A model generated the notes under the pieces. It ran no database searches. It was not told the DNA's origin and saw nothing but the letters and a program-made list of their open reading frames with translations. A program made the position numbers and the translations under genes. A DNA stretch of 64,000 bases from Streptomyces sp. NRRL S-1022 (GTDB lineage: Bacteria; Actinomycetota; Actinomycetes; Streptomycetales; Streptomycetaceae). The stretch is from NCBI RefSeq assembly GCF_000720135.1, contig NZ_JOIU01000006.1:196526-260525 (forward strand). Reading direction: 5' to 3'. Positions 1-10,978 of this stretch are shown here, piece after piece; position 1 is the first letter of the stretch; every line of letters begins with the position of its first letter.

Positions 1-3000
1 CCGTGCCGGTCTACCCGCCCACCGGAGCGCGCGGCCGGGACCGGCTGGCCGCCGTGATCGCCGACGCCGGAGCCGAACTCGCCCTGGCCGACCGGGAGTT
101 CCTGGACGGCCCGGCCGACGCCCGGGACGGACTCGGCACGGCCGGCACGGTGCACTGGGCGGCCGGCGACGACGTCGACCCGGCCCGGGCCGAGGACTGG
201 ACCGAGCACCGCCCCGCCCCGGACGACCTCGCGTTCCTGCAGTACACCTCCGGCTCCACCGGCCGCCCCAAAGGGGTCATGGTCAGCCACGGCAACCTCG
301 TGCACAACTCGGCCGTCATCGCGCGCGCCCTCGGCCTGACCGAGGACAGCCGGGCCGTCAGCTGGCTGCCGCCTTACCACGACATGGGGCTGATCGGCGG
401 CATCCTGCAACCGCTGCACACCGGCTTCCCCTGCACCCTGCTGTCCCCGCTGGCCTTCATGTACCGTCCGGCACGCTGGCTGCACGAACTGACCCGGACC
501 CGCGCCACCGTCACCGCCGCGCCCGACTTCGCCTACGGTGAGGCGGTCCGCCGGGTCACCCCCGAGGACCGCCGCGCCCTGGACCTGTCGGCGCTGCGGC
601 ACGCCCTGGTCGGCGCGGAGCCGGTGCGCGGCGCCACGCTCGACCGGTTCGCCGAGACCTTCGCGGGCACCGGATTCGACCGGTCGGCCTTCGTGCCCTG
701 CTACGGCCTCGCCGAGGCCACCCTCTTCGTCTGCGGCGGCACCCGCCCGTCCGCCGAACCGGCCCGGCTGCGGGTGGAGCGGACCGCGCTGGACGAGGGC
801 CGGGCCGTCGTCGCGCCCGGCGGCCCGCACAGCCGTGAACTCGTCGGCTGCGGCCGCGCCGAGGACGAGGACCTCCTGCTGGTCGTCGACCCCGCCTCGG
901 GCCGCCCGCTGCCCGACGACGAGGTGGGCGAGGTGTGGGTCGGCGGACCCACGGTGGCGCTCGGCTACTGGCAGCGGCCCCGGCAGACCCGCGAGACCTT
1001 CGCCGCCCGGGCCGCGGGCCACCCCGGCCGGGTCTTCCTGCGCACCGGGGACCGGGGCTTCCGGCACGACGGGGAACTCTTCCTCACCGGCCGGAACGAC
1101 GACCTGATGATCGTCCGGGGCCGCAACCACTACGCTCCCGACCTCGAACAGACCGCGGAGGCCGCGCACCCCGCGCTCCAGCCCGCGCGCAGTGCCGCGT
1201 TCACCGTGGACGACGACGCCGGGGGCCGGATCGTCCTCGTCCACGAGGTGCGCGGGCGGCTGGACGCCGACGCCGTCTCCCGGATCACCGCCGCGGTCCG
1301 GGAGAGCGTGGCCGACGGGCACGGGGTGCGCGTCGACGACGTCGTCCTGGTGCGGCTCGGCGCGATCCCGCGGACCAGCAGCGGCAAGATCCGCCGGGCG
1401 GAGTGCCGTACCCGCTGGCTGGCCGGCGACCTCGTACCCGTGGCCGCACCTCCGGCCGCCCCGGCCCCGGCCGCTGCCGTCCCGATCGCCGTAGCCCCGG
1501 CCGCCGGCGCCGTCCCGGTCGCCGGCGGGCCGCCGGACGGCCTGCTCCGGCTCGCCGCGGCCGAACTGGGGACGTCACCGGCCGCCCTCGACCCGGATGT
1601 GCCGCTGGTCGCCCAGGGCCTGGACTCGCTGCGCGCCGTGCGCCTGCTGGCGGCACTGCGGGAGGAGCACAAGCTCGCCGTGACCCTCGCCGCCCTGCTC
1701 GGCGGACTCACCCCGCGCGACCTCGCCGGCCTCCCGCAGCAGGAGCCGGTCCGGCCCGCCGCCGACGGTCCCTGGGGGCCGACCGCCGCGCAGGAACGGA
1801 TGTGGCTGCTGGACCAGATGGGAGCCGGCGGCGCCTACCACATCGCGGGCGGACTGGACATCACCGGACCGCTGGACGCCGGCGTGTTCCAGGAGTGCCT
1901 CACCCACCTCCTCGCCACGACACCCGCACTGCGCTCGGTGTTCCCCGCCGGACCCGACGGCCTGCCCACCGTGGAGGTCCGGCCGCCCGGCGACAGCCAC
2001 CGGCCGACCGTGATGGACCTGTCCGGGCCGCCGCGGGAACCCGGCCGCGCGGCACGCGCCCGTGACCTCCTCGCCCGGCTCGCCGCCGAACCCTTCGACC
2101 TCGCCGCCGGGCCGCTCGTGCGGGTGCTGCTGGTCCGGCTGGGGCCCACCCGGTGGATGCTCGGGCTCGCCGCCCACCACATCGTGCTGGACGGCTGGTC
2201 CCTGGGCCTGCTGCTGCGCCGGCTCGCCGACGGCTACCGCCGGCTGACGGCAGGCGGCACCCCGCCGGTTCCGGCGGCCGGCCGGCCCCCCGCGCCCCGC
2301 CCCGCCTTCACCGACGCCGACGCCGCGTTCTGGCGGGCCCGGATCGGCACCGCCCGACCGGTCGCCCTGCCCACCGACCGCCCCGCCCCCGCCCTGCCGA
2401 CCTGGCGCGGGGGAGCGCTGCCGGTCCGCATCGACGCCGGCCTCGCCGGCCGGCTGCGGGCGCTCGCCGCCGAGCGCGGAGCCACCCCGTTCATGGTCCT
2501 GATGGCGGCCTTCGGCGTGCTGCTCGGCCGGTGGAGCGGCCAGGACGACCTGGTGGTGGGCACCGTCGTGTCCGGCCGGGGCGGGGGCGAGGACACCGAA
2601 CACGTGGGCCTGCTGGCCGACACGGTGCCGGTCCGGGTCAGCCTGCGGCCCCCCGGCGAAGGCCCGGCGGACACGGTGGACACGGTGGACTTCACCACCG
2701 TCCTCGACCGGGTCCGTGCCGCCTGCCTGGCCGTCCACGGCCACCCGGCGAACGCGTTCCACGACATCGTCCGCGCCCTGGGCGGACAGCCCGACGGCAG
2801 CCGCGCCCCCGTCGTCCGCACCCTGCTGGTGCTCCAGAACCTGCCCGTCGAACCCTGGGAGGCGGCGGGTATCCGCGCCGAACCGTTCGAACTCCCCTCA
2901 CCAGGCGCCCAGTTCGAGCTCTCGGTGCATCTGGGCGAGAGCCCGGACGGTTCGCTGGCGGGCCACGCGGTGTACGCCGCCGACCTCTTCGACGAGGCCA

Positions 3001-5117
3001 CCGTCGCCGGCCTGCTGGACGGCCTGCCGAACCTGCTGGCCGCGGCGCTCGACCGGCCCACGGCCCCCGTCGCCGGCCTGCCGCTGCTGACGGCCGCCGA
3101 GACCGAGGAGCGGGTCCGCACCGTCTGCAACGGCGGTCCCGCCGCCCTGGACCACGGCGTCGTGCACCACCTCCTGCGCCGGGCCGCCGGTGACTTCCCG
3201 GACGTCCGGGCCGTGGTCTGGGACGAAGGGGTGCTCACCTACCGCGAGCTGATGTCCCGCGTGCACGCGCTGGCCGCCCGGCTCGGCGCGCTCGGCACGG
3301 GCCCGGACCAGCCGGTCGCCGTCTGCCTGCCCCGCTCCCCGGAACTGGTCGTCGCGGTGTGCGCGGTGCTCGTCGCCGGCGGCGCCTACGTGCCGCTCGA
3401 CCCCTCCCACCCGCCGGCCCGGCTCGCCCGGCAGGTCACCGGCACCTCCGCCCGGGTTCTGATCGGCACACAGGAGACGGCGCGACGCGTGCTGTCCGGG
3501 CTCGACGGCACCGCCACCGCACCGGCCGTGCTCGACGCCGTACCCGCCGCCGGGCCCACCGCCGGGCCGGCCACGGCCCCGGACCCGCCGCACCCTGCAC
3601 CGCCGCACCCCGAACCGCTGGTACACCCCGCACACCTGGCCAACATCCTGCACACCTCGGGCTCCACCGGCGAACCCAAGGCCGTCATGACCACGCACGC
3701 CGCCCTCGCCAACCGGCTGGCATGGGTGCACCAGGAGTACGGGCTGCGCCCAGGCGAGGCCGTGCTGCACAAGACACCCGTGAGTTTCGACGTAGCCGGC
3801 TGGGAACTCCTGGCTCCGCTGACCACCGGCGCCACCGTGGTCCTGGCCCGGCCCGAGGGCCACCGCGACCCCGCCTACCTCGCCCGCCTGATCACCCGGC
3901 ACGCCGTCACCACCTGCCACTTCGTGCCGTCCATGCTCGACGCCTTCCTGGCGGAACCCCAGGTGGCGGCCTGCGCGCCCGTGCTGCGCCGGGTGGTGTG
4001 CAGCGGCGAGGAACTGCCGCCCGCCCTCGCCGAGCGCTTCGCCCGCGTCCTGCCCGGAGTGGAGCTGCACAACCTGTACGGACCCGCCGAGGCGGCCATC
4101 GACGTCACCGCCCACCCGGTCCCGCTGCCCCCGGCCGGCCGGACCCGCCTGCCGATCGGGCGGCCGATCGCCGGCACCGAGGTGTACGTCCTGGACTCCG
4201 CCGGACACCTCGCCCCGCCCATGGCGCCGGGCGAGCTGTACATCGGCGGCCTCGCACCGGCCCGCGGCTACCTCGGGCAGCCGGCGCTCACCGCGGAGAA
4301 GTTCGTCCCGCACCCCTTCGTCCCCGGTGCCCGGCTGTACCGCACCGGCGACCGCGGGCGCCTCCTGCCCGACGGCAGCCTGGAGTTCCTGGGCCGGACC
4401 GACCGGCAGTTCAAGATCCGCGGACAGCGGGTGGAGGCCGCGGAGATCGAGACCGTCCTCGGCCGCCACCCGGCCGTCCGCGCCGCCGTGGTGGCGGCCC
4501 GCCCCGGTCCGGACGGCCGGCCCCGTCTGCTGGCCTGGGCGGTGGCCGGCACCGCCGCGTCACCCGGCCCCGACGGCCTGCGCGCCTTCCTGGCCGAACG
4601 GCTGCCGCCCGGACTGCTGCCCGACGCCGTGTACCTGCTCGACCGGCTGCCGGTCGGTCCGCACGGCAAACTGGACCCGGCCGCGCTGCCCGAACCCGCG
4701 GCCCACGAGCCGGCCGGCCGGCCCGGTGCACCCGCCCGGACCGCCCCCCGGGACGCCGTGGAACGCTCGCTGGCCGTCATCTGGAGCGAGGTGCTCGGCA
4801 TCGGGGAACCGTCCGTGACCGACGACTTCTTCGCCCTCGGCGGCCACTCGCTGCTGGCCACCCGGCTCGCCGTACGCGTCCGCGCCGACTTCGGGCTGGA
4901 ACTGCCGGTCGGGGAACTGCTGAGCGGCGGCCCGCTGACCATCGAGCGGCTGGCCGGCCTGATCCAGACCCGGCAGCTGACCCAGACCGACGGCGAGGAG
5001 CTGGGCGAAGTCCTGGACTGGCTGGCCGAGTTGTCCGACGAACAGGTCGCGGAACTGCTGGCCGGCCCGGGGCAAGCCCGGCAACTCCCCGACACCGCAC
5101 CCGACACCGGGACCTGA
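1..5117 (+). CDS. Hybrid FAAL-PCP-C-A(Ser)-PCP nonribosomal peptide synthetase, 5' end outside window
   Basis: This synthetase loads a fatty acid and condenses it with serine. The first full codon is at 3. The start is missing: the readable protein opens with the PVYPPTG block that in fatty acyl-AMP ligases lies well inside the domain. In order, with residues counted from nt 3: the FAAL adenylation motif YTSGSTGRPKG (81-91) and TSSGKIRR (about 460); a carrier protein with GLDSLR (Ser542); a condensation domain with HHIVLDG (725-731); an adenylation domain with HTSGSTGEPK from 1217; and a carrier with LGGHSL (Ser1616). Aligning the A domain by hand to the GrsA positions gives DVWHVSLIDK, which matches known serine codes. 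There is no thioesterase, reductase or epimerase, and the tail after the last carrier is about 85 residues, so the chain must pass to another protein. A FAAL plus C domain implies N-acylation of serine with a free fatty acid. Adenylation specificity is an inference; domain identity is secure. Confidence 0.95.
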   Translation, partial: VPVYPPTGARGRDRLAAVIADAGAELALADREFLDGPADARDGLGTAGTVHWAAGDDVDPARAEDWTEHRPAPDDLAFLQYTSGSTGRPKGVMVSHGNLVHNSAVIARALGLTEDSRAVSWLPPYHDMGLIGGILQPLHTGFPCTLLSPLAFMYRPARWLHELTRTRATVTAAPDFAYGEAVRRVTPEDRRALDLSALRHALVGAEPVRGATLDRFAETFAGTGFDRSAFVPCYGLAEATLFVCGGTRPSAEPARLRVERTALDEGRAVVAPGGPHSRELVGCGRAEDEDLLLVVDPASGRPLPDDEVGEVWVGGPTVALGYWQRPRQTRETFAARAAGHPGRVFLRTGDRGFRHDGELFLTGRNDDLMIVRGRNHYAPDLEQTAEAAHPALQPARSAAFTVDDDAGGRIVLVHEVRGRLDADAVSRITAAVRESVADGHGVRVDDVVLVRLGAIPRTSSGKIRRAECRTRWLAGDLVPVAAPPAAPAPAAAVPIAVAPAAGAVPVAGGPPDGLLRLAAAELGTSPAALDPDVPLVAQGLDSLRAVRLLAALREEHKLAVTLAALLGGLTPRDLAGLPQQEPVRPAADGPWGPTAAQERMWLLDQMGAGGAYHIAGGLDITGPLDAGVFQECLTHLLATTPALRSVFPAGPDGLPTVEVRPPGDSHRPTVMDLSGPPREPGRAARARDLLARLAAEPFDLAAGPLVRVLLVRLGPTRWMLGLAAHHIVLDGWSLGLLLRRLADGYRRLTAGGTPPVPAAGRPPAPRPAFTDADAAFWRARIGTARPVALPTDRPAPALPTWRGGALPVRIDAGLAGRLRALAAERGATPFMVLMAAFGVLLGRWSGQDDLVVGTVVSGRGGGEDTEHVGLLADTVPVRVSLRPPGEGPADTVDTVDFTTVLDRVRAACLAVHGHPANAFHDIVRALGGQPDGSRAPVVRTLLVLQNLPVEPWEAAGIRAEPFELPSPGAQFELSVHLGESPDGSLAGHAVYAADLFDEATVAGLLDGLPNLLAAALDRPTAPVAGLPLLTAAETEERVRTVCNGGPAALDHGVVHHLLRRAAGDFPDVRAVVWDEGVLTYRELMSRVHALAARLGALGTGPDQPVAVCLPRSPELVVAVCAVLVAGGAYVPLDPSHPPARLARQVTGTSARVLIGTQETARRVLSGLDGTATAPAVLDAVPAAGPTAGPATAPDPPHPAPPHPEPLVHPAHLANILHTSGSTGEPKAVMTTHAALANRLAWVHQEYGLRPGEAVLHKTPVSFDVAGWELLAPLTTGATVVLARPEGHRDPAYLARLITRHAVTTCHFVPSMLDAFLAEPQVAACAPVLRRVVCSGEELPPALAERFARVLPGVELHNLYGPAEAAIDVTAHPVPLPPAGRTRLPIGRPIAGTEVYVLDSAGHLAPPMAPGELYIGGLAPARGYLGQPALTAEKFVPHPFVPGARLYRTGDRGRLLPDGSLEFLGRTDRQFKIRGQRVEAAEIETVLGRHPAVRAAVVAARPGPDGRPRLLAWAVAGTAASPGPDGLRAFLAERLPPGLLPDAVYLLDRLPVGPHGKLDPAALPEPAAHEPAGRPGAPARTAPRDAVERSLAVIWSEVLGIGEPSVTDDFFALGGHSLLATRLAVRVRADFGLELPVGELLSGGPLTIERLAGLIQTRQLTQTDGEELGEVLDWLAELSDEQVAELLAGPGQARQLPDTAPDTGT

Positions 5118-5209
5118 CGGCTGTGCGGGAGCTTCCCGACTCTCGCCCCGCCGTCCCGGATGACATGCTGCCAATCAAGATCACCCGACCTCGTCCCAGG
5201 GGGAGTGCC

Positions 5210-5377
5210 ATGTCCGCGTGGGCCCGCCGCACGAGCGGCCCGGGAGGCGCACCCGCCGTGGCACCGCCGACGACCCTTCCGTCCGTGGGCCGCGGCGCCC
5301 ACGGAGGTCCCGTCCCGCTCCGGGCCGGGAGCCGCGCAGCCGCCGCACCGGAACCGACACACAGGGAGCGGACATGA
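5210..5377 (+). CDS. Possible 55-residue small ORF coupled to mbtH-like gene
   Basis: An ATG at 5210 follows a GGGGGAG ribosome binding site by four bases. It opens a 55-codon frame whose stop TGA lies inside the ATGA that starts the next gene, the same coupling used throughout this operon. The product is rich in Ala, Pro, Gly and Arg, has no recognisable domain, and sits in a 256-base gap after the NRPS gene. It may be a translated leader that couples mbtH expression, or chance. I do not recognise it. Confidence 0.25.
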   Translation: MSAWARRTSGPGGAPAVAPPTTLPSVGRGAHGGPVPLRAGSRAAAAPEPTHRERT

Positions 5378-5574
5378 CCGACGCCGTGACCGCACGCTAC
5401 GTCGTGGTCGTCAACGACGAGGAGCAGTACTCCATCTGGCCGGCCGGGAGGCTGGTGCCGGCCGGCTGGCGGGCGGTGGGCCGGGCCGCGACCAAGGACG
5501 CCTGCCTGGCCGACATCGAGACCCGGTGGACCGACATGAGGCCGCTGAGCCTGCGGCGGGCCATGGAGTCCTGA
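5374..5574 (+). CDS. MbtH-like protein
   Basis: Small (66 aa) NRPS chaperone of the MbtH family, which binds adenylation domains and is often needed for their folding and activity. The family signature is plain: [10 protein letters not shown] followed by VPAGW, and the C-terminal block [21 protein letters not shown] ribosome binding site precedes the ATG by two bases. It stands between the Ser-activating synthetase and the free-standing Thr adenylation protein, so it may serve both. Confidence 0.95.
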   Translation: MTDAVTARYVVVVNDEEQYSIWPAGRLVPAGWRAVGRAATKDACLADIETRWTDMRPLSLRRAMES

Positions 5575-5647
5575 GCGCCGCCGGCCGGTCCCGTCCGGGA
5601 GCACGCCGACGTCTTGCAGGAACCGAGCCGACACACGAGGAGGGCGG

Positions 5648-7473
<1,826 letters not shown>

Positions 7474-7477
<4 letters not shown>

Positions 7478-8433
7478 CGGCGCAGACCACGGACTTCTCC
7501 CTCACCCCCGAGGAACTGGCGGCCTTCCACCGCGACGGCTTCGCGGGCCCCTTCACCCTCTACGAACCCGAGGAGATCGCCGACCGGTGGGGCCGGACCC
7601 GGCTGGAACTGCTCGACCGCAGCCACGCCGTCTACCGCGCCGACGCGGCCGTCTCGGGCAGCACCAACATCGCCAACTACGACCGCCACCTCGACCACCC
7701 GTTCCTCGCCCAGCACATCGGCCGCCCCGAGATCGTGGACCGCGTCGCCGGCATCCTCGGCCCCGACGTGCTGTGCTGGCGCACCGAGTTCTTCCCCAAG
7801 AACCCGGGCGACGAGGGCACCGACTGGCACCAGGCGGACACCTTCGCCAACGCCTCCGGCAGCCCGCAGATCCTGTGGCCCGGCGCATCCCGCTTCGGCG
7901 GCACCATCACCGTCTGGTGCGCCTTCAGCGAGGCCACCGTCGACATGGGCTGCCTGCAGTTCATCCCCGGCACCCACGAGTCCATGAACTACGACGAGAC
8001 CAAACGCATGCACTACGCGCCCGAACGCAACGCCTCCGTGGTGAAGGACGGCGTGCGGCGCGGCTTCTTCGGCTACGACTACCGGGAGCTGCAGATCGAC
8101 CCGGACTTCAAGCCCGACGAGTCGAAGGCCGTGTCGATGGAGATGCGCGCCGGGCAGTTCATCGTCTTCTGGTCGACCCTCATGCACGCCTCCCATCCGC
8201 ACTCCGGCAGGAGCAAGCAGATGCGGATGGGCTACGCGTCCCGGTACGTCCCCACCTCGGTGCGGATCTACCCGGACACCGAGGTCATCGAGGAGTACGG
8301 CGGCACGGTGAGCCTGGACCGCTACGGCGCGGTGCTGGTCAGCGGCGAGGACCGCTACGGCCACAACACCCTGGCCGGACACACCACCCGGGGCGTCCCG
8401 TTCCCGCACCGCTCCCGGCCGGCGACCCGGTGA
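7474..8433 (+). CDS. Non-haem Fe(II)/2-oxoglutarate-dependent halogenase (SyrB2-like)
   Basis: A 319-residue member of the SyrB2/CmaB family (SyrB2 is about 310 aa). These enzymes chlorinate unactivated methyl groups of carrier-bound amino acids using Fe(II), 2-oxoglutarate, O2 and chloride. The decisive feature is the metal site. The usual HXD of hydroxylases is replaced by HXA (His119-Gln-Ala121 within TDWHQADTF), which leaves room for a halide ligand. The second His is probably His238 in STLMHAS. Arg251, 13 residues further on, matches the spacing of the 2-oxoglutarate-binding Arg in SyrB2 (His235/Arg248). With a threonyl-loading A-PCP directly upstream, the predicted reaction is Thr-S-PCP to 4-chloro-Thr-S-PCP. 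Both ends overlap neighbours (ATGA), so translation is coupled. Bromination or another substrate cannot be excluded. Confidence 0.95.
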
Positions 8434-9542
8434 TGGACCCGTCGAGGCGCCTGGCGGAGGCCCTCGTCGACGCCGACGCCCTCGTCCGCGCCGTGCCCGG
8501 CCTGCGGGTCGCCTCGACGCCCGGCGCCCCGCTGACCCAGGTGCGGCTGGACTCCGTCACCGGGCAGCTGGGACTGCCCCGGCTGGAGGTGGTCGCGGAC
8601 CCCGACGGCCTGTGGTCCGTGGAACTGGCACTCACCAGACACCTGGCCCGGGCGAGCGCCGGGGACGGCACGGCCGCCGGGCCGGCGGGTCAGTGGCGTA
8701 CCGAGGGGCCGGTCCCGGTCCGGGCCACCGACGGCACCGCGCTGCGCTGCTGGTCGGCCGGGCCCCCGGACGCCCCCGTCGTCGCCCTGGTGACGGCCTG
8801 CGGCATGCCGGCCGGGCTCACCGCGGGATGGATGCGGGCGCTCGCCGGCCCGTTCCGCGTGGTGACCTGGGAGAGCCGGGGCATGTTCGGCGCGCCGGAC
8901 GCGGACGGTCCCGCCCCGCTCGGCGCGCATGACGTGGCCTCCCAGGCCGGCGACCTGCTCGCGGTCCTCGACGCCCTGGACGTCCCCGGTGCCCATGTGA
9001 TGGGACTGTGCGGCGGAGCGGTCCTCGCGCTGGCCGCGGCGGCCACCGCCGGCCCGCGGGTCAGCTCGCTCAGCCTGTGGCACGGCGACTACGACCTCGG
9101 GGACGCGGCACCGCGGACGGAGCACCAGCGTGACATGCAGGCCATGATGGCGATGGCCGCCCGCGGCCCGGAGAAGGCGGCGGGCGTGCACCGGCTGATG
9201 CGCCGCCCCGTGGTGCTGGACTCGCTGCGCCCCGACATCGCCCACCACCTCATCTACCCTTACGCGACTCCGCTGTTGCTGCACCGCTACGGCCTGCTCA
9301 ACGGAGCGATCATGTCCCACGACTCCCGCCCCTACCTGTCGGCCGCCCAGCCCGTGCTCGTGGTGACCAGCCGGGACGACGTCACCGCCCACCCGGCCGG
9401 ATCGCGCTACGTCGCGGCCCACCTGCCCCGGGCGCGGCTGGTCACCCGGCCGTCCGGCGACCACCTCACCGCGTTCGACGCGGGCCCGGAGGTGGTCCGG
9501 CTCGCCGAGCGGTTCCTGAGCGACGTCCTGGAGGACGCATGA
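8433..9542 (+). CDS. Alpha/beta-hydrolase aminoacyl shuttle with Cys nucleophile (SyrC/CmaE-like)
   Basis: A 369-residue alpha/beta-hydrolase fold protein. Its nucleophile elbow reads MGLCGGAV, with Cys193 where hydrolases usually have Ser. The Cys nucleophile is the hallmark of SyrC and CmaE, which take an amino acid from one carrier protein as a thioester and place it on another in trans. Likely acid and histidine partners are in TSRDDVTAH and SGDHLTAF near the C-terminus. The N-terminal 100 residues precede the hydrolase core. The start is ATG 8433 (GTG 8430 is also in frame) and overlaps the halogenase stop. Position right after A-PCP and halogenase argues that it moves the chlorinated threonyl group. 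The recipient could be the FkbM-PCP protein next door or an NRPS module outside the window. Confidence 0.85.
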   Translation: MDPSRRLAEALVDADALVRAVPGLRVASTPGAPLTQVRLDSVTGQLGLPRLEVVADPDGLWSVELALTRHLARASAGDGTAAGPAGQWRTEGPVPVRATDGTALRCWSAGPPDAPVVALVTACGMPAGLTAGWMRALAGPFRVVTWESRGMFGAPDADGPAPLGAHDVASQAGDLLAVLDALDVPGAHVMGLCGGAVLALAAAATAGPRVSSLSLWHGDYDLGDAAPRTEHQRDMQAMMAMAARGPEKAAGVHRLMRRPVVLDSLRPDIAHHLIYPYATPLLLHRYGLLNGAIMSHDSRPYLSAAQPVLVVTSRDDVTAHPAGSRYVAAHLPRARLVTRPSGDHLTAFDAGPEVVRLAERFLSDVLEDA

Positions 9543-10978
9543 GCCAGTTCGAGGACACCGACCCGGCCGGGCGGCTCGCGGCGGTGCTGCGCGAGCACGC
9601 GGCCGTGGCCGACGCCGCCGTGGAGGTACCGGACGGCGGCGGCCCCGCGGTCGTCCGCCTGGTCCCCGACCCGGAGCGGGCCCCGCTGCTGCACCGCTCG
9701 GCGGCCGTGGAGGCGGCCGGCCGCCTCGGCCCGCTCGGCTGGCACGAGCCCGCCGCCGACCTGCGGGTGGCCGGGGTGAACCGCAGCGAGAGCGACTTCC
9801 TCCACCGCGAGATCTTCGTGGACGACGTCTACTTCCGGCACGGCGTCGACCTGCCCGCCGGTGCCGTCGTCGTGGACGTCGGCGCCAACATCGGCATGTT
9901 CACCCTGTGCGCGGCCCGCCGCAGCCCCGGAGCACGGATCATCGCCTGCGAACCGCTCGCCGAACTCGCCGCCGCGGTGGCCGTCAACGCCGAAGTGCAC
10001 GCGGCCGACGTCACGGTCGTCGCCCGGGCCGTCGGCGCCGCCGAGGGGGAGGCGGACTTCACCTTCTACCCGCACAACAGCGTGATGTCCGGCGCGTTCG
10101 CCGACGCCGACGACGACCGGCGCACGCTGCGCGGCTACCTGCTCACCGGCGCCGACAGCGAGGGCGTGGACCCGCAGGACCGGCTCGTGGCCGACCGGCT
10201 CGCCGCCGACCTGCTGGCCGCCGAGCACCGGCGGGTCGCCGTCACCACGCTCGCCCGGATCGCCGCCGACCACGGGCTGACCCGGATCGACCTGCTCAAG
10301 ATCGACGTGGAGAAGGCCGAGGAGGACGTGCTGCGGGGCATCAGCCCCGAGCTGTGGGCCGGCATCCGGCAGATCGTGATGGAGGTGCACGACATCGACG
10401 GACGCCTGGCCTCCGTCACCAAGACCCTGGAGGGCCGGGGTTTCGGCGTCGTCCACGAGCAGGACCCGCGGCTGGCCGACACCGCCTGCGTCAACGTCTA
10501 CGCCCGCCGCCCCGGCGCGCCCGGGGACACCGGCGCCCGCCCGCCCGGGACCGCGCACCGGCCAAATCCCGGGCCGGTGCTGTGGCGCCTGGAGGCCGAA
10601 CTGCGCGACCTGCTGGCCCGCAGGCTGCCCGGCACCCCGGCACCGGGCCGGTTCGAACTCACCACCGACCTCGGGGCGGCCGGCGAGCGCGCGGAGGAGG
10701 TGCCCCGGGCCACCGTCCCGCTCTCGGCCCGTGCCGAGGTCTTCGCCCGGGTCTGGGCGGGCATCTTCGGCGCCGAGGCGGTCCGCCCGGACGCGGACTT
10801 CTTCGACCTCGGAGGCGACTCGCTGACCGCCATGCGCCTGCTGACCCGGCTGGAGGAGCAGCTCGGCGAGGACGCGCTGGAACCGGACCTGATCTTCACC
10901 GCCGGCACCTTCGGCGCGCTGGCCGCCGCCGTCGAGGCCTCCGGTGAGCAGCCCTCCGGTCCGGCCCGGTCCCGGTGA
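9539..10978 (+). CDS. FkbM-family methyltransferase fused to a C-terminal peptidyl carrier protein
   Basis: A 479-residue fusion. Residues about 90-330 form an FkbM-type SAM methyltransferase with the glycine-rich motif VVDVGANIGMF, the acidic block IIACEP and the IDLLKIDVEKAEEDVL segment typical of the family. The C-terminal 80 residues are a carrier protein with FFDLGGDSLTAMRL (Ser428). FkbM enzymes usually O-methylate; the acceptor here is unknown. Because it follows the shuttle gene with an ATGA overlap, its carrier may receive the chlorinated threonine and present it to the fused methyltransferase, much as CmaE loads the separate carrier CmaD in coronamic acid synthesis. That role is inference. 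The first 85 residues match nothing I recognise. Confidence 0.85.
   Translation: MSQFEDTDPAGRLAAVLREHAAVADAAVEVPDGGGPAVVRLVPDPERAPLLHRSAAVEAAGRLGPLGWHEPAADLRVAGVNRSESDFLHREIFVDDVYFRHGVDLPAGAVVVDVGANIGMFTLCAARRSPGARIIACEPLAELAAAVAVNAEVHAADVTVVARAVGAAEGEADFTFYPHNSVMSGAFADADDDRRTLRGYLLTGADSEGVDPQDRLVADRLAADLLAAEHRRVAVTTLARIAADHGLTRIDLLKIDVEKAEEDVLRGISPELWAGIRQIVMEVHDIDGRLASVTKTLEGRGFGVVHEQDPRLADTACVNVYARRPGAPGDTGARPPGTAHRPNPGPVLWRLEAELRDLLARRLPGTPAPGRFELTTDLGAAGERAEEVPRATVPLSARAEVFARVWAGIFGAEAVRPDADFFDLGGDSLTAMRLLTRLEEQLGEDALEPDLIFTAGTFGALAAAVEASGEQPSGPARSR

Noticed and set aside
3..1500. First adenylation-like domain as an amino acid-activating A domain
   Set aside because: PVYPPTG, the motif context and the directly following carrier plus C domain fit a fatty acyl-AMP ligase starter.
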